Below the pieces are notes generated by a model that was not told the origin of the DNA, searched no databases, and saw only the letters and a program-made list of their open reading frames with translations. From G963674835 sp963674835 (lineage in GTDB: Bacteria > Planctomycetota > Planctomycetia > Pirellulales > Thermoguttaceae), in NCBI GenBank assembly GCA_963674835.2, contig CAXXKC010000003.1, forward strand, positions 2,356,001 to 2,420,000: DNA of 64,000 nucleotides, in the 5' to 3' direction. Positions within the stretch are counted from its first letter, which is position 1. Each line of letters starts with the position of its first letter. Shown here piece by piece: positions 35,971 to 45,284 of the stretch. A program made the position numbers and the translations under genes.

Positions 35971-37308
35971 CTACGGCCGCGTGAGTTGCTCCCGGTGTCG
36001 CAACTCGCCGGTGGGACTGAAATGGCTGCCGGTGAACACCACCTGGTCGCCTTTCCGCTGGACATTGCCCAGGAAGAACCCGCCCAAGACTTTCAAGTAT
36101 CGATGTTGCGGCTTGCGGTCGGCCTCGCGGTATCCGCCTGCATGCTGGTTAGACGTGGGGCCGGTTCCGAACTCCCACAGGCCCGTCTCCGGATCGACCG
36201 AGACGTATTGCCAATGCCGATCACCGTTGATGACGATCATCTTGTGGTCGGCGAGAAACCGGCGCAGCATGGCCCCTTCGTGAGCATACGCCTTGTTGGC
36301 GTGGTTGTCGGCCTTGTTGACACGGTCGGGTCCGACCACGGGCGTGGGGCTGATGAGGATCTTCAGCGCAGCGTCGGATGCCTGGACGGTCGTCTTGAAC
36401 CACGCCATTTGCGTTGGGCCCCAGATCGACTTCTCGGGACCGTCCGGCATCGGATTCGGGCTGCGGTAATCGCGTCCCTCGACCAGCCACACTTGGAGAT
36501 CTTTGCCCCATCGAACCGTGCGGTAGGTCAACGGGCCCATGGGGTTCTCGTCGCGGAAGATTTTGAGCCCTTGGTCGAACGTCAACGCTCCCGCGTGCTG
36601 GCCGGGGTAGCAGTCGTTCTTCAGCGTATCGTGATCGTCCTTGATGAAATAGCTGGAGACCCAGCGATGAAATTCCCGCTGGTTCGGATAGCGATACATG
36701 CGATGCCAATGGGCGCGGGCCTCGTCGACGGTCTTGGCGGCGGTCGGGTTTCGCCGATCATAGTAGACGATGTCGCCCGTATGAACGAAGAAGTCGGGTT
36801 TGTGCTGGAGCATCGTCTTGTAGATCAAGTGGCCGTTGCTGCCGTCATCCTGGGTCTGGAAGCCCTGGCAGGTGACGACGGCGAAGGTCACCTTGGCCGG
36901 TTTGACAATCGGATAGGCAGTCGTGAATTGCCCTTCGCATGAAGTGGTTTTGCCTGCCGATCGTGCCTCGAGCTGAAATCGGTAGCCCGTCCCCGGCTTC
37001 AGTCCCGTGAGGCGGACCTGGCACGCATGGTCATCGCGAGCGTTGTTGGCGATCCAATCGGTGACGGCCTTCCGGTCTTCGGCCGCAGTCGGCCAATAGG
37101 CGACACGCACTTCGCCTTGAATCCCGGGAATGAAGAATGTCTTCGGGTCGTAGTCGGGCGCTCGGCTGAGACGCGTCCAGACGATGGCCGACGTCTGGTC
37201 TACCTCGCCCACCTTGACGCCGTTGGCCAAATACGGAGGCTCGGCCGCCGCGCAGACTGCTCCGCACAACGACAACAGGCAAGCCATCGCCAGATGCTTC
37301 TTGTTCAT
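35971..37308 (-). CDS. Secreted PhoD-like phosphodiesterase/phosphatase
   Basis: 445 residues from the ATG at 37308, with a signal peptide (HLAMACLLSLCGAVCAAAEP). An N-terminal Ig-like PhoD domain (VGEVDQTSAIVWTRLSR, LTGLKPGTGYRFQLEA) precedes the metallophosphatase domain with FFVHTGDIVYYD, FIKDDHDTLKND, the catalytic-type LVEGRDYRSP and MIVINGDRHWQYVS. PhoD enzymes cleave phosphate mono- and diesters outside the cytoplasm and typically use Ca and Fe. It sits between a calcineurin-like phosphoesterase and a sulfatase on the same strand. Confidence 0.88.
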   Translation of the reverse strand: MNKKHLAMACLLSLCGAVCAAAEPPYLANGVKVGEVDQTSAIVWTRLSRAPDYDPKTFFIPGIQGEVRVAYWPTAAEDRKAVTDWIANNARDDHACQVRLTGLKPGTGYRFQLEARSAGKTTSCEGQFTTAYPIVKPAKVTFAVVTCQGFQTQDDGSNGHLIYKTMLQHKPDFFVHTGDIVYYDRRNPTAAKTVDEARAHWHRMYRYPNQREFHRWVSSYFIKDDHDTLKNDCYPGQHAGALTFDQGLKIFRDENPMGPLTYRTVRWGKDLQVWLVEGRDYRSPNPMPDGPEKSIWGPTQMAWFKTTVQASDAALKILISPTPVVGPDRVNKADNHANKAYAHEGAMLRRFLADHKMIVINGDRHWQYVSVDPETGLWEFGTGPTSNQHAGGYREADRKPQHRYLKVLGGFFLGNVQRKGDQVVFTGSHFSPTGELRHREQLTRP

Positions 37309-37357
37309 GATCGACTCCAGGGAAATGGCAACCATCGACGCTGTTTCTTCCGGGAAC

Positions 37358-38575
37358 TCACCTCTTGGGCGGTGCGCGAAACGCATGCCGCAATTTCACT
37401 TTTCGGGAGGCCGGCGGATACCATCCGACAGGCGAGCTCTTGTACGGCTCGTGCAGATACAGGTCCATGCGGAGCATGTCGCTGCCGCCGGTGAACGTGA
37501 GGAGCCGGCTCATCGGGGCTCCCGCGGCATGGTATCGGGTCAGGCCAGCGACCTGCACGAAGGTCACGCCCCATCGCTGCGCGACGAGGCCCTTGCCGTT
37601 GTACTGCTGATCGGGCGAGATTGCGTGCGTGTGTCCTCCGATCCAAAGGTCCATGGCAGGATGATCGTGTTCCTTCTGGAATTGCTCTAGGAACGTCTCG
37701 AAGGGGCCCGGGTGATCCGGGGTGGACGTGCTGAAGCGGAAATTCTCCGGCGACTCATTTTCAATCGTGAAGTACAGGTACGACGAGCCTTCGATGCCGC
37801 CGCTGGCGCCGTGAAATCCTTTCCCTTCGCCATAGCCCGAGCGGGTCGTTGTGCCGCGCAACACGTGGTGATGAACGGTGATGAGAATCGCGTCCTGGTT
37901 CTCCAGGACCTGAGTCTTCCACCACTCGAACGTTTCGCGAGTCACGGCGCCGGCGGGAAAGCCCCCCTTGAGCCGCTGGCTGCTGTGGCCGCGGCCCACC
38001 GGCGCCGGCGCGCTGTTGCGGTCGCTGAGCATGAGGAAGAGCAGATTTCCCGCCTGGAACCGGCATCGCTCCCACGTTCCCTCGACGGGAAAGCGGCGGC
38101 GCGAGGCGTCGACGCCGGAGTATTGCGTATTCTCGCCCAACGGGTCGGCCCATTTGCGGAACCACCAAGCGATGCCCTGGTCGTAATAGGTTCCGTCGTG
38201 GTTGCCCGGCACATTGTAGACGTCTTCCCTGCGATGCTTGGCCAGCTCGCCGTATTGTCGGACAAGTTCACGACCGTCTTCGTCGGTGGGAGGAAACTGG
38301 CTGGCGCTGAGGTCGCCGGCATCGACCATGATGTCCCAGTCGAACGGGGGTGCGCCTTCGACCTCACCTTGCGACTGCCGAATGGCCTTGGCCAGGCTCT
38401 CGCGGCCGTGGCGGATGTCGGCCGTGACGTGCGAGTCGCCTGCCGCCCAAACGCGAAACGTGTTCGGCTGGGCGGCCAGCCCCCGCTGCTCCTCGGCAAG
38501 CAGCCACAACAGGAAGCAGGCAATGACCGCCCCGCAGCCGGTCCGCACGATCCGATGCTTGCGTAGTGGGTTCAT
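37358..38575 (-). CDS. Secreted calcineurin-like metallophosphoesterase
   Basis: 405 residues, GAGGAA upstream of the ATG, with an N-terminal signal or anchor (CGAVIACFLLWLLAEEQRG). Metallophosphoesterase motifs appear in order: VWAAGDSHV, MVDAGDLSA, NVPGNHDGTYY, ITVHHHVLRG and LWIGGHTHAIS, so all metal ligands seem present. Substrate unknown. It is the first gene of the minus-strand trio with the PhoD-like enzyme (49-base gap) and the sulfatase, which suggests joint removal of phosphate and sulfate groups from an external substrate. Confidence 0.87.
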   Translation of the reverse strand: MNPLRKHRIVRTGCGAVIACFLLWLLAEEQRGLAAQPNTFRVWAAGDSHVTADIRHGRESLAKAIRQSQGEVEGAPPFDWDIMVDAGDLSASQFPPTDEDGRELVRQYGELAKHRREDVYNVPGNHDGTYYDQGIAWWFRKWADPLGENTQYSGVDASRRRFPVEGTWERCRFQAGNLLFLMLSDRNSAPAPVGRGHSSQRLKGGFPAGAVTRETFEWWKTQVLENQDAILITVHHHVLRGTTTRSGYGEGKGFHGASGGIEGSSYLYFTIENESPENFRFSTSTPDHPGPFETFLEQFQKEHDHPAMDLWIGGHTHAISPDQQYNGKGLVAQRWGVTFVQVAGLTRYHAAGAPMSRLLTFTGGSDMLRMDLYLHEPYKSSPVGWYPPASRKVKLRHAFRAPPKR

Positions 38576-38725
38576 AGCGATTCCTCACTGCTGCGGCAGG
38601 CACGCTCCGGATTGCGGTTTGCATGCCCGCAACGGCTAGGATACCATGGCCCCTAGATCGATGCAAAAACGCGTTCAGCCAGCCTGACCCAATACGACCG
38701 CCCACCAACAAGGAGCTGTGAGGCC

Positions 38726-39844
38726 ATGCAGATACTTGTGATCGCTGCCCTGCTGACTTGGGCTGATCCGCAGCCGCAGGTTGAGGTTTACTCTCACGCC
38801 ACGAACCACATCGTCTTCAAGCAGGAAGGGGTCTATGCCTGTTTCCCGAGCCTCTACCAGTACAAGGACGGCACGCTGGTGACCAGCTTCGGCACCCGGA
38901 CGCGTCGAAGCCACATCGACAACACGGGCGGATCGAAGCGGATGCTCAGCCGCGACGGCGGTATCACCTGGACGGACGCCGGTTCCGACCTCCGCTACTA
39001 CAACCCGGCCGCGGTCCGCGCCGATGGGAACCTGGCGATCGCCAATGCCATCGGCTGGCGCTACACCGACGAGAGCGAGGAGCCGAAGCTCAAGGCGGAA
39101 GGGCGGACGGTCCGCAAAGTCCGGCCGGGCACGGTCGCCTATCTCAGCGGCGCTCATTCCATGGTTCGCAGCATCGACGGCCGCATCATTCGTCCTTGGA
39201 GCGACATCAAGGTCCCGCCGGGCGGAGGCATGATGACCTTTCACGGGTCTGCCTATCTGAACCTCGGTGATGGTGTGCGGCTGGTGGCCATCTATAACAC
39301 GGGGCCGAACCGCCAGCGCAGCGCCTATGTGCTGCGGACCGAGGACGATGGCGACACGTGGGTGTGCCTGCCGATGGCCCTGGGCAACGATCAGATGAGC
39401 TACAACGAAACCGCGCTAGCCGCCAACGCCCAGGGCGACGTCATTGCCCTGATGCGGACAGCGGAGTCGGCCGACAAGGCGGTGGCCGGCCGCCTTTACC
39501 AGACCGTTTCCACGGATCGCGGCAAGACCTGGTCTCCGCCGGCCGACACCGGCATTTGGGGCTACCCGGCTGATCTTCTTCTGCTGCCCGACGGCCGGCT
39601 GGTGGCGACCTACGGCTACCGTCGCGCGCCGATGGGGATCCGCGCCTGTGTTAGCCATGACGGCGGTCGGAGTTGGGATATGGCCCACGAAATCGTGCTG
39701 CGGGCCGACGGGTCCGGCAGCGGCAGCGACCTCGGTTACCCGATTACCAAGCGCCTTGGCGACGGCACCCTGGCAACAATCTACTACTTCAACGGCAGCG
39801 ACAACATCACCCACGTATGCCTGACCCGCTGGACCCTGCCGTAG
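38726..39844 (+). CDS. Asp-box (BNR) sialidase-like protein
   Basis: 372 residues with AAGGAG before the ATG and a short hydrophobic N-terminus (MQILVIAALLTWADP). Four Asp-boxes mark a six-bladed sialidase-type propeller: SRDGGITW, TEDDGDTW, STDRGKTW and SHDGGRSW. YKDGTLVTSFGTRTRRS carries an arginine cluster near the N-terminus. I cannot confirm the full arginine triad or catalytic Glu/Tyr of true sialidases, so 'exo-alpha-sialidase family' is the safe name. It is divergent from the phosphoesterase gene. Confidence 0.85.
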   Translation: MQILVIAALLTWADPQPQVEVYSHATNHIVFKQEGVYACFPSLYQYKDGTLVTSFGTRTRRSHIDNTGGSKRMLSRDGGITWTDAGSDLRYYNPAAVRADGNLAIANAIGWRYTDESEEPKLKAEGRTVRKVRPGTVAYLSGAHSMVRSIDGRIIRPWSDIKVPPGGGMMTFHGSAYLNLGDGVRLVAIYNTGPNRQRSAYVLRTEDDGDTWVCLPMALGNDQMSYNETALAANAQGDVIALMRTAESADKAVAGRLYQTVSTDRGKTWSPPADTGIWGYPADLLLLPDGRLVATYGYRRAPMGIRACVSHDGGRSWDMAHEIVLRADGSGSGSDLGYPITKRLGDGTLATIYYFNGSDNITHVCLTRWTLP

Positions 39845-39901
39845 CGGTTCCGGTCGCCGGCGTGTGGCGAGCCGCGTGAAGTGCAATGAGCTTGATATGC
39901 A

Positions 39902-41272
39902 TCACGGCTCGCGGACTTTGCGGGCCCAATCATCGAACCGTCGTCGCAGTTTGGTCACCAGATCGAGCTGTTTTTCGGCCAGGTTTGCCGTTTCGCCCGG
40001 GTCGGCTGCCAAGTCATACAGTTCGGGGGGCCCTTTTTTGGGAAGTATGAGCTTTTTGTTGCCGCAGCGGACGGCCTGCGACCCGCCATAGTCCCAGAAA
40101 AGGGCCTCGTGGCGCGAGGGCGATTCGCCCGCCAGGACCGCTGTGGGGTCGTAGCCGTCGATCGTGCGGTCGGCGGGAAGGGGCGTTTTGGCGGCAGCGA
40201 GGATCATCGGCAACACGTCGAGGGTTACCAGCAACTCATCGCACACGCGTCCGGGCTTGATTCGACCTGGCCAGCGCGCTAGCGCCATCACGCGAATACT
40301 GCCTTCATAGATCATGTCTGTCTCGGTGCGGAACGGCGAGTTCGACGCGTAGTTGATTTGGGCACGGAAGGCGCCGTTGTCGGCGAACAGGATTACCAAC
40401 GTGTTGTCGGTCAGGTCCAGAGAATCGAGTTGCTGCAGCACGCGACCGATTCCCGTGTCGAGCGCCGTGACGGTGGCATAGTAGCGCTGCTTCACGTCGC
40501 GTGTTTGGGGCGAATAGCCATAGGCCCGGAATGCTTCGTCCGGGGCTTGCCAGACGCACTCCACGCCCGGCGCCGTATTCGCCGGGTTGTTATAATGCAC
40601 TGCATTGAATGGCAAATAGAGAAAGAACGGCTGGTGGGCGTTACGGCGAATGAAATCGCAGGCCGTGTCGGCGTAGAGATCGGTGCTGTAGCGGCCCTGA
40701 TTCGGTTCGGGTTCGGTGCCGCGGTACATGTCGTTGCGGCCCTTGTAGACGTGCGTGTAATAGTCGATGTTGCCTGAGACGTTGCCGAGGAATTCGTCGA
40801 AACCTCGCTCGGTAGGGCGGCTGCCGGGGGCGAAACCGATATTCCACTTGCCAACGCACGCCGTGGCGTAGCCTCTCGCTTTGAGAAACTGCGGAATCAA
40901 GCGTTCCGTGCGCCGCAGCCCGACACCCAGGTTCTCGTCGATCTTCCGTCGCTTGTTCGTGACGAGTTGGTGGACAAGGCCATGCCGCTGCGGGTATCGG
41001 CCGGTCAGGAATGACGCGCGGGAGACCGTGCAGGTGGGTGAGGCCGTATAGAAATTCGTGCAACGGACACCTTGGGCGGCCAGTCGGTCGATGTGCGGCG
41101 TTTGCACCTCTTGGTTGCCATAGCAGGCCGTATCGTGGAACCCCAGGTTGTCCACCACGATGAGCACGATGTTGGGCACCGGTTGTTTCGCTGCCGCTCC
41201 GGCGATATTCGGAACTGCCAACAACACAGTGGCCGTAAGAACGCAAACGATGTGTCTCGTTGCACTGTTCAT
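39902..41272 (-). CDS. Secreted S1 sulfatase with atypical CTVSR motif
   Basis: 456 residues from the ATG at 41272, with a Sec signal (HIVCVLTATVLLAVPNIAGA). NIVLIVVDNLGFHDTACYGN is the first metal-binding strand. The modification motif reads CTVSRASFLTGRY: Cys81 is present but the +2 position is Val83 instead of the usual Pro or Ala. CVGKWNIGF, where most have GKWH, and LFADNGAFR follow. The rest of the fold is intact, so it may be a functional variant or one poorly recognised by the maturation enzyme. It is the last of four minus-strand sulfatases (39902-47294). Confidence 0.87.
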   Translation of the reverse strand: MNSATRHIVCVLTATVLLAVPNIAGAAAKQPVPNIVLIVVDNLGFHDTACYGNQEVQTPHIDRLAAQGVRCTNFYTASPTCTVSRASFLTGRYPQRHGLVHQLVTNKRRKIDENLGVGLRRTERLIPQFLKARGYATACVGKWNIGFAPGSRPTERGFDEFLGNVSGNIDYYTHVYKGRNDMYRGTEPEPNQGRYSTDLYADTACDFIRRNAHQPFFLYLPFNAVHYNNPANTAPGVECVWQAPDEAFRAYGYSPQTRDVKQRYYATVTALDTGIGRVLQQLDSLDLTDNTLVILFADNGAFRAQINYASNSPFRTETDMIYEGSIRVMALARWPGRIKPGRVCDELLVTLDVLPMILAAAKTPLPADRTIDGYDPTAVLAGESPSRHEALFWDYGGSQAVRCGNKKLILPKKGPPELYDLAADPGETANLAEKQLDLVTKLRRRFDDWARKVREP

Positions 41273-41479
41273 TGGAAGGGCTCTGTAAGGCAGATGTAGG
41301 GAAAGGCTCAGTTGGTTTTGGCGTTGGGCTGTCCTGGAGGTGCCTTGTCTGGTGACGTAGGGAGGTAGGTCGCAGGAGCCTCGCGCAACGCGCACACTGG
41401 CCCCATCGGCCTCTTCGGAAATCCATAATGTTTCTGTTGTGGCCAGCGGTGCAGCATAGGGAGCCGCGTTTCCGCGGAG

Positions 41480-43114
41480 CTACTTCTTGTTTTGTTTCGC
41501 CTTCTGTTTCGGCTTGTTCGCCTTGGCTGGGGGATAAGGTTTGACGTGGGCGCGAACGGCCCAGGCTTCCCATTTGTCGGCAAGTTCTTTTGCTCGCTGT
41601 GGCTCGGCGGTGGCCAGATTGTGTAGCTCGGTGCGATCGGTCTTCAAGTTGTAGAGTTCCCAGGAGCCGTTGCGTCCGAGCCGCACGAGCTTCCAGTCGC
41701 CCACCCGGATCGCGGCATTGCCTTCGTGCTCCCAGTAGAGGGCGTCGCGCTGGATCGGCCGATTGTCGAATGCGGGAACGAGACTCTTACCTTCCATGGG
41801 CACGATCGGCTGGTCATGGAACTGCGCTGGATACGACGCGCCGGCGACGTCCACGCAGGTGGCCATCAGGTCGACCAAGTGCCCTGGCTGCTGGCGAAGC
41901 TGGCCGGGAGTGGTGATTCGCGCGGGCCAATGGGCGATCAGTGGCGTGGCGATGCCGCCTTCGTGATTGTAGTGTTTGTAGCGTCGCAGCGGCGTATTGG
42001 AGAGCGTGGCCCAGGATTGCCCCTGGAAGACGTCGGACATCGGACCGCCGGGGAGCGTGCCGTTGAGCCGGCCGTTCGGACCGCTTTCGGCGTTGGCGCC
42101 GTTGTCGGAGAGGAAGAGGATCAGCGTGTTGTCTAGCTCGCCCCGCTGACGCAGCGCCTCGATGAGACGCCCGACGGCGCTGTCCATATGCGTGACGACC
42201 GCTGCATAGATGGCCATGATGTGGTCGAAGTGATCCTTCTCAGCGTCGCTGAGGTGATCCCACAATTCGACCTCGGCAGGCCGCGGCGAGAGAAGCCACG
42301 CTTCGTCGACGATGCCCAGTGCGATCTGCTTCGCGTGACGCTGACGGCGGAGTTCGTCCCAGCCAATCCTGTACTTGCCGCGGAACCGGGCGATCTCCTC
42401 TTGCGGCACTTGCAACGGGAAGTGGGGCGCGTTGTAGGGCAGGTAGAGGAAGAACGGTTTGTTCGCGGCGCGGGCCTCGTCGATGAACTTGATGCCGAAA
42501 TCGGTCCACAGATCGGTCGAATACCACTGGTCAGGGATCTTGCCGCCGCGCCGCCCGACGTTCTCGCCGTTGAGAAATACTTCGGTGCGCGGCGAATCGG
42601 GGAAGTAGAATCCGCCGGCAGCAGCGTTGATCGAGCGATCGAAGCCTCGCTGCCAGGGGACGACACCGTAATTCTGACCGACGTGCCACTTGCCGCTTAT
42701 GCTCGTGAAGTACCCGGCTGGCCGAAGGACTTCGGCGATGGTGACGCAATGATCGTTGAGCCGGCCCTGGTATCCTGGCAGCCCCTTGTCGTCGGTCATG
42801 TGCCCGACACCGGCCTGGTGCGGATAAAGGCCCGTAAGTAGCGACGCGCGGGTCGGACAGCATCGTCCCGTGTTGTAGAACTGCGTGAACCGCAGACCTC
42901 CCGCCGCAACCTGGTCGAGATTGGGCGTGGGAATCTCGCTGCCGTAACAGCCGATATCGGAGAAGCCCATGTCGTCGACGAGAATGATGATGATGTTCGG
43001 CTTTTCGGCCGCCGCGACCTTCCGGGGCAGGGCAACCGCGGCCGCCGCGAGCAAGCCGCAGAGAAGAATGGCCTTGGTAGCCGGTACGAGTCGGAGTTGA
43101 CCGGTTCGGTGCAT
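41480..43114 (-). CDS. Secreted S1 sulfatase (CCPTR), Lys-rich tail
   Basis: 544 residues from the ATG at 43114 (GAAGGAG upstream), with a Sec signal (AILLCGLLAAAAVALP). NIIIILVDDMGFSDIGCYGSEI, the formylglycine motif CCPTRASLLTGLY (Cys85), SISGKWHVGQN and LFLSDNGANAE identify a complete arylsulfatase-type enzyme. The C-terminus ends in a strongly basic stretch (PPAKANKPKQKAKQNKK), which could hold the enzyme on anionic polysaccharide or the cell surface. It is the second-last of four tandem minus-strand sulfatase genes. Confidence 0.9.
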   Translation of the reverse strand: MHRTGQLRLVPATKAILLCGLLAAAAVALPRKVAAAEKPNIIIILVDDMGFSDIGCYGSEIPTPNLDQVAAGGLRFTQFYNTGRCCPTRASLLTGLYPHQAGVGHMTDDKGLPGYQGRLNDHCVTIAEVLRPAGYFTSISGKWHVGQNYGVVPWQRGFDRSINAAAGGFYFPDSPRTEVFLNGENVGRRGGKIPDQWYSTDLWTDFGIKFIDEARAANKPFFLYLPYNAPHFPLQVPQEEIARFRGKYRIGWDELRRQRHAKQIALGIVDEAWLLSPRPAEVELWDHLSDAEKDHFDHIMAIYAAVVTHMDSAVGRLIEALRQRGELDNTLILFLSDNGANAESGPNGRLNGTLPGGPMSDVFQGQSWATLSNTPLRRYKHYNHEGGIATPLIAHWPARITTPGQLRQQPGHLVDLMATCVDVAGASYPAQFHDQPIVPMEGKSLVPAFDNRPIQRDALYWEHEGNAAIRVGDWKLVRLGRNGSWELYNLKTDRTELHNLATAEPQRAKELADKWEAWAVRAHVKPYPPAKANKPKQKAKQNKK

Positions 43115-43197
43115 GGGCGTCTCCTTCGAGCAGTCGAATTGAAGAGGGCTTGCGAGATCCCAGGAAGACGGCGACCGATGCCGCTGGCTGGAACGGC

Positions 43198-45129
43198 TCA
43201 TTTGTCTGCCTTCGGGACGTGCGTTGCGGGTTTGGTTTTCTGCGATCGGCGCTGGCCTGGCGTGGTTGCTTTCTTTGTCGTCTCTACCCTTGCGTGGCTG
43301 ACGCCGAACTTCTGCAGGAGCCAGTCGGAGGCCCGCCCGACGTAATTGTCGTGCATCTCGATGGGATGGGCGGCCAGCGCGTCGGCGGCAGGACGGGCAA
43401 GCTCGCCCAGCGCGTCCAGAGCGTTCAAGGCCAGGAGGACGTCGCGCGGTTCCTTTTCGCGCGAGGAGGCGATCAGGACCGGTAGCCCTTCGCCGGCTTG
43501 TCCCAAGGTGCAAAGCGCCTCGGCCGCCGCGATTCTTACCGAGGGCGACTCGTCTTTCAACAACTTGCGCAGTGGATCGACAGCGGGAGATGCCTGCTGC
43601 TTGTGAACGCTGCACCCGGTGGCCGCCCAGTAGCGCACTGCCGGGTCGGGGTCGCCCATCATGGCGATGAGCTTCGGCACGGCATCCACCGCGCTGCGAT
43701 CGCTGGCCAATTCGGCAGCGGAGAGAATCCGCTCCAGGGGATATCTCGCGTCATCCTGGGACATCGTGCGGATGGGGTCGTCGCCCGCGCGCCGGAGCAT
43801 GTCGGCCTCGGTGGTGAATCCGGCGTCGCGAATCTTGAGGATCCACTGGCGGTTTGCCTTGCGCATGCGCTCGAGCACGGCGCGGTACTGCGGGTCGTCG
43901 GCCAAGTTGTTCACTTCGTCGGGGTCGGCTTGCTCATCGTAGAGTTCCTCGCTGGGCTTGGGCTTCCAGAAGGCGCTCTGTTTGGCATTGCATCTACCTT
44001 CCTGAAACGCCTTTTCCCAGGACACGGTCGCAGGCATCCGCCATAGGTAATCAAGATGCTGTGCGTAGATGCGATGGGGGAGATAATTGCGAATGTAACG
44101 GAATTGCTTGTCGCGGACCGTGCGCGCCAGGTCGTAGCGCTCGTCCATGCGGTTGCGAAATCCATAGACATACTGGCGAGGCGGGGCCGCCTTGGGGCCG
44201 AGAAACGCTTCGCCCTGGAGCTGAGGCGGGATCTTTGCCCCGGCCAGGCTCAGCAAGGACGGCCCCAGGTCGACAAAACTGACCGGCCGATCGAGCTTCG
44301 TGCCGGGGGAAGCGGGCGCGAGGTGCTGGACGTTCTTGCCGAATCGGACCACCAACGGCACGCGAAGGCCCGAATCGTAGCAGAATCGCTTGCTGCGCGG
44401 CAGAATGCCGCCATGATCGGAGTAGTAGAAAACGATGGTGTCGTCGGCCAGCCCGTCGCGATGGAGCTTCGCCAAGAGTTCTCCCAGTTCGGCGTCCATC
44501 GCCGAAATGTCGTGGTAGTATTCGATCCAGTTGCTGCGGATTTCCGGGGTGTCGGGGTGATAAGCCGGCAGTTGAAAGGGGACCTTCAGGTAATCCGGAT
44601 GAACGGTCGTTCCGTGCAGGACGTGCTCGTGCGTCGTTCCCGTGTTGATCACCAGCATCCATGGTTTGCCGGGCGGCGCGTCGGTCCAACTGCGGCCTTT
44701 GTCCCAACCTCGTTTGTCGTTGCCTGCAATGTTGTAGTCTGTCTTGCCGGGATTCATAACATAGTAGCCGGCGTCGTGAAGGTATTGCGAGTAGAACCGG
44801 ACGTCGGCGGGCACCGTGTAGCGGCTGCGCATGTTCTCTGTGCCGAGGGAGTTCGCATAGAAGCTCGTGATGAGCGTGGAGCGGCACGGCGCACAGACGG
44901 GGGCATTGGCGAAGGCGTTGAGATACAACACGCCCTCGGAAGCCATGCGATCGATGTTCGGAGTGTGGGCCACCTTGTCGCCATAGCATCCCAGGCGGGG
45001 ATTATTGTCCTCGCTGACAAACCAGAGAATGTTGGGACGCTTGGCTCCTGCGGCATGGACACCAGGCGTTGCGAAGAGCGACAACACGACGACGATGGTC
45101 GCTGACGTCAGGGGCGAGTTGATTCTCAT
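43198..45129 (-). CDS. Secreted S1 sulfatase (CAPCR, heparan-N-sulfatase-like) with HEAT repeats
   Basis: 643 residues, Sec signal (TIVVVLSLFATPGVHAAG). NILWFVSEDNNPRLGCYGD is the metal-binding strand. CAPCRSTLITSFYANSLGT carries the formylglycine Cys79 and has the extended form typical of the S1_8 (SGSH-like) group. PGKTDYNIAG and YYSDHGGILPR follow. Residues ~478-590 form HEAT-type alpha-helical repeats (VPKLIAMMGDPDPAVRYWAA, LRKLLKDESPSVRIAAAEAL), an appended scaffold often seen on planctomycete enzymes. The tail is basic. It is one of four tandem minus-strand sulfatases. Confidence 0.9.
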   Translation of the reverse strand: MRINSPLTSATIVVVLSLFATPGVHAAGAKRPNILWFVSEDNNPRLGCYGDKVAHTPNIDRMASEGVLYLNAFANAPVCAPCRSTLITSFYANSLGTENMRSRYTVPADVRFYSQYLHDAGYYVMNPGKTDYNIAGNDKRGWDKGRSWTDAPPGKPWMLVINTGTTHEHVLHGTTVHPDYLKVPFQLPAYHPDTPEIRSNWIEYYHDISAMDAELGELLAKLHRDGLADDTIVFYYSDHGGILPRSKRFCYDSGLRVPLVVRFGKNVQHLAPASPGTKLDRPVSFVDLGPSLLSLAGAKIPPQLQGEAFLGPKAAPPRQYVYGFRNRMDERYDLARTVRDKQFRYIRNYLPHRIYAQHLDYLWRMPATVSWEKAFQEGRCNAKQSAFWKPKPSEELYDEQADPDEVNNLADDPQYRAVLERMRKANRQWILKIRDAGFTTEADMLRRAGDDPIRTMSQDDARYPLERILSAAELASDRSAVDAVPKLIAMMGDPDPAVRYWAATGCSVHKQQASPAVDPLRKLLKDESPSVRIAAAEALCTLGQAGEGLPVLIASSREKEPRDVLLALNALDALGELARPAADALAAHPIEMHDNYVGRASDWLLQKFGVSHARVETTKKATTPGQRRSQKTKPATHVPKADK

Positions 45130-45284
45130 AGTGTTCTTCCCTGTGGCCGCGTCTTATCCGAGAGGTCTCATACGCGTGCCGCTGGAATCGGATCCAGCCG
45201 CGATTGAATGTCCGTCTTGCCGAGGCCTTCGTTCATGGCATGTGGTTTCCAAACGGGCTGTGGATACTGACGGTGGGGCAGGAG

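Noticed and set aside
41464..41477. CCGCG-TTTC-CGCGG hairpin just after the stop of the sulfatase ending at 41480
   Set aside because: The stem is only 5 bp and no T-run follows on the transcribed strand, so I did not call a terminator.
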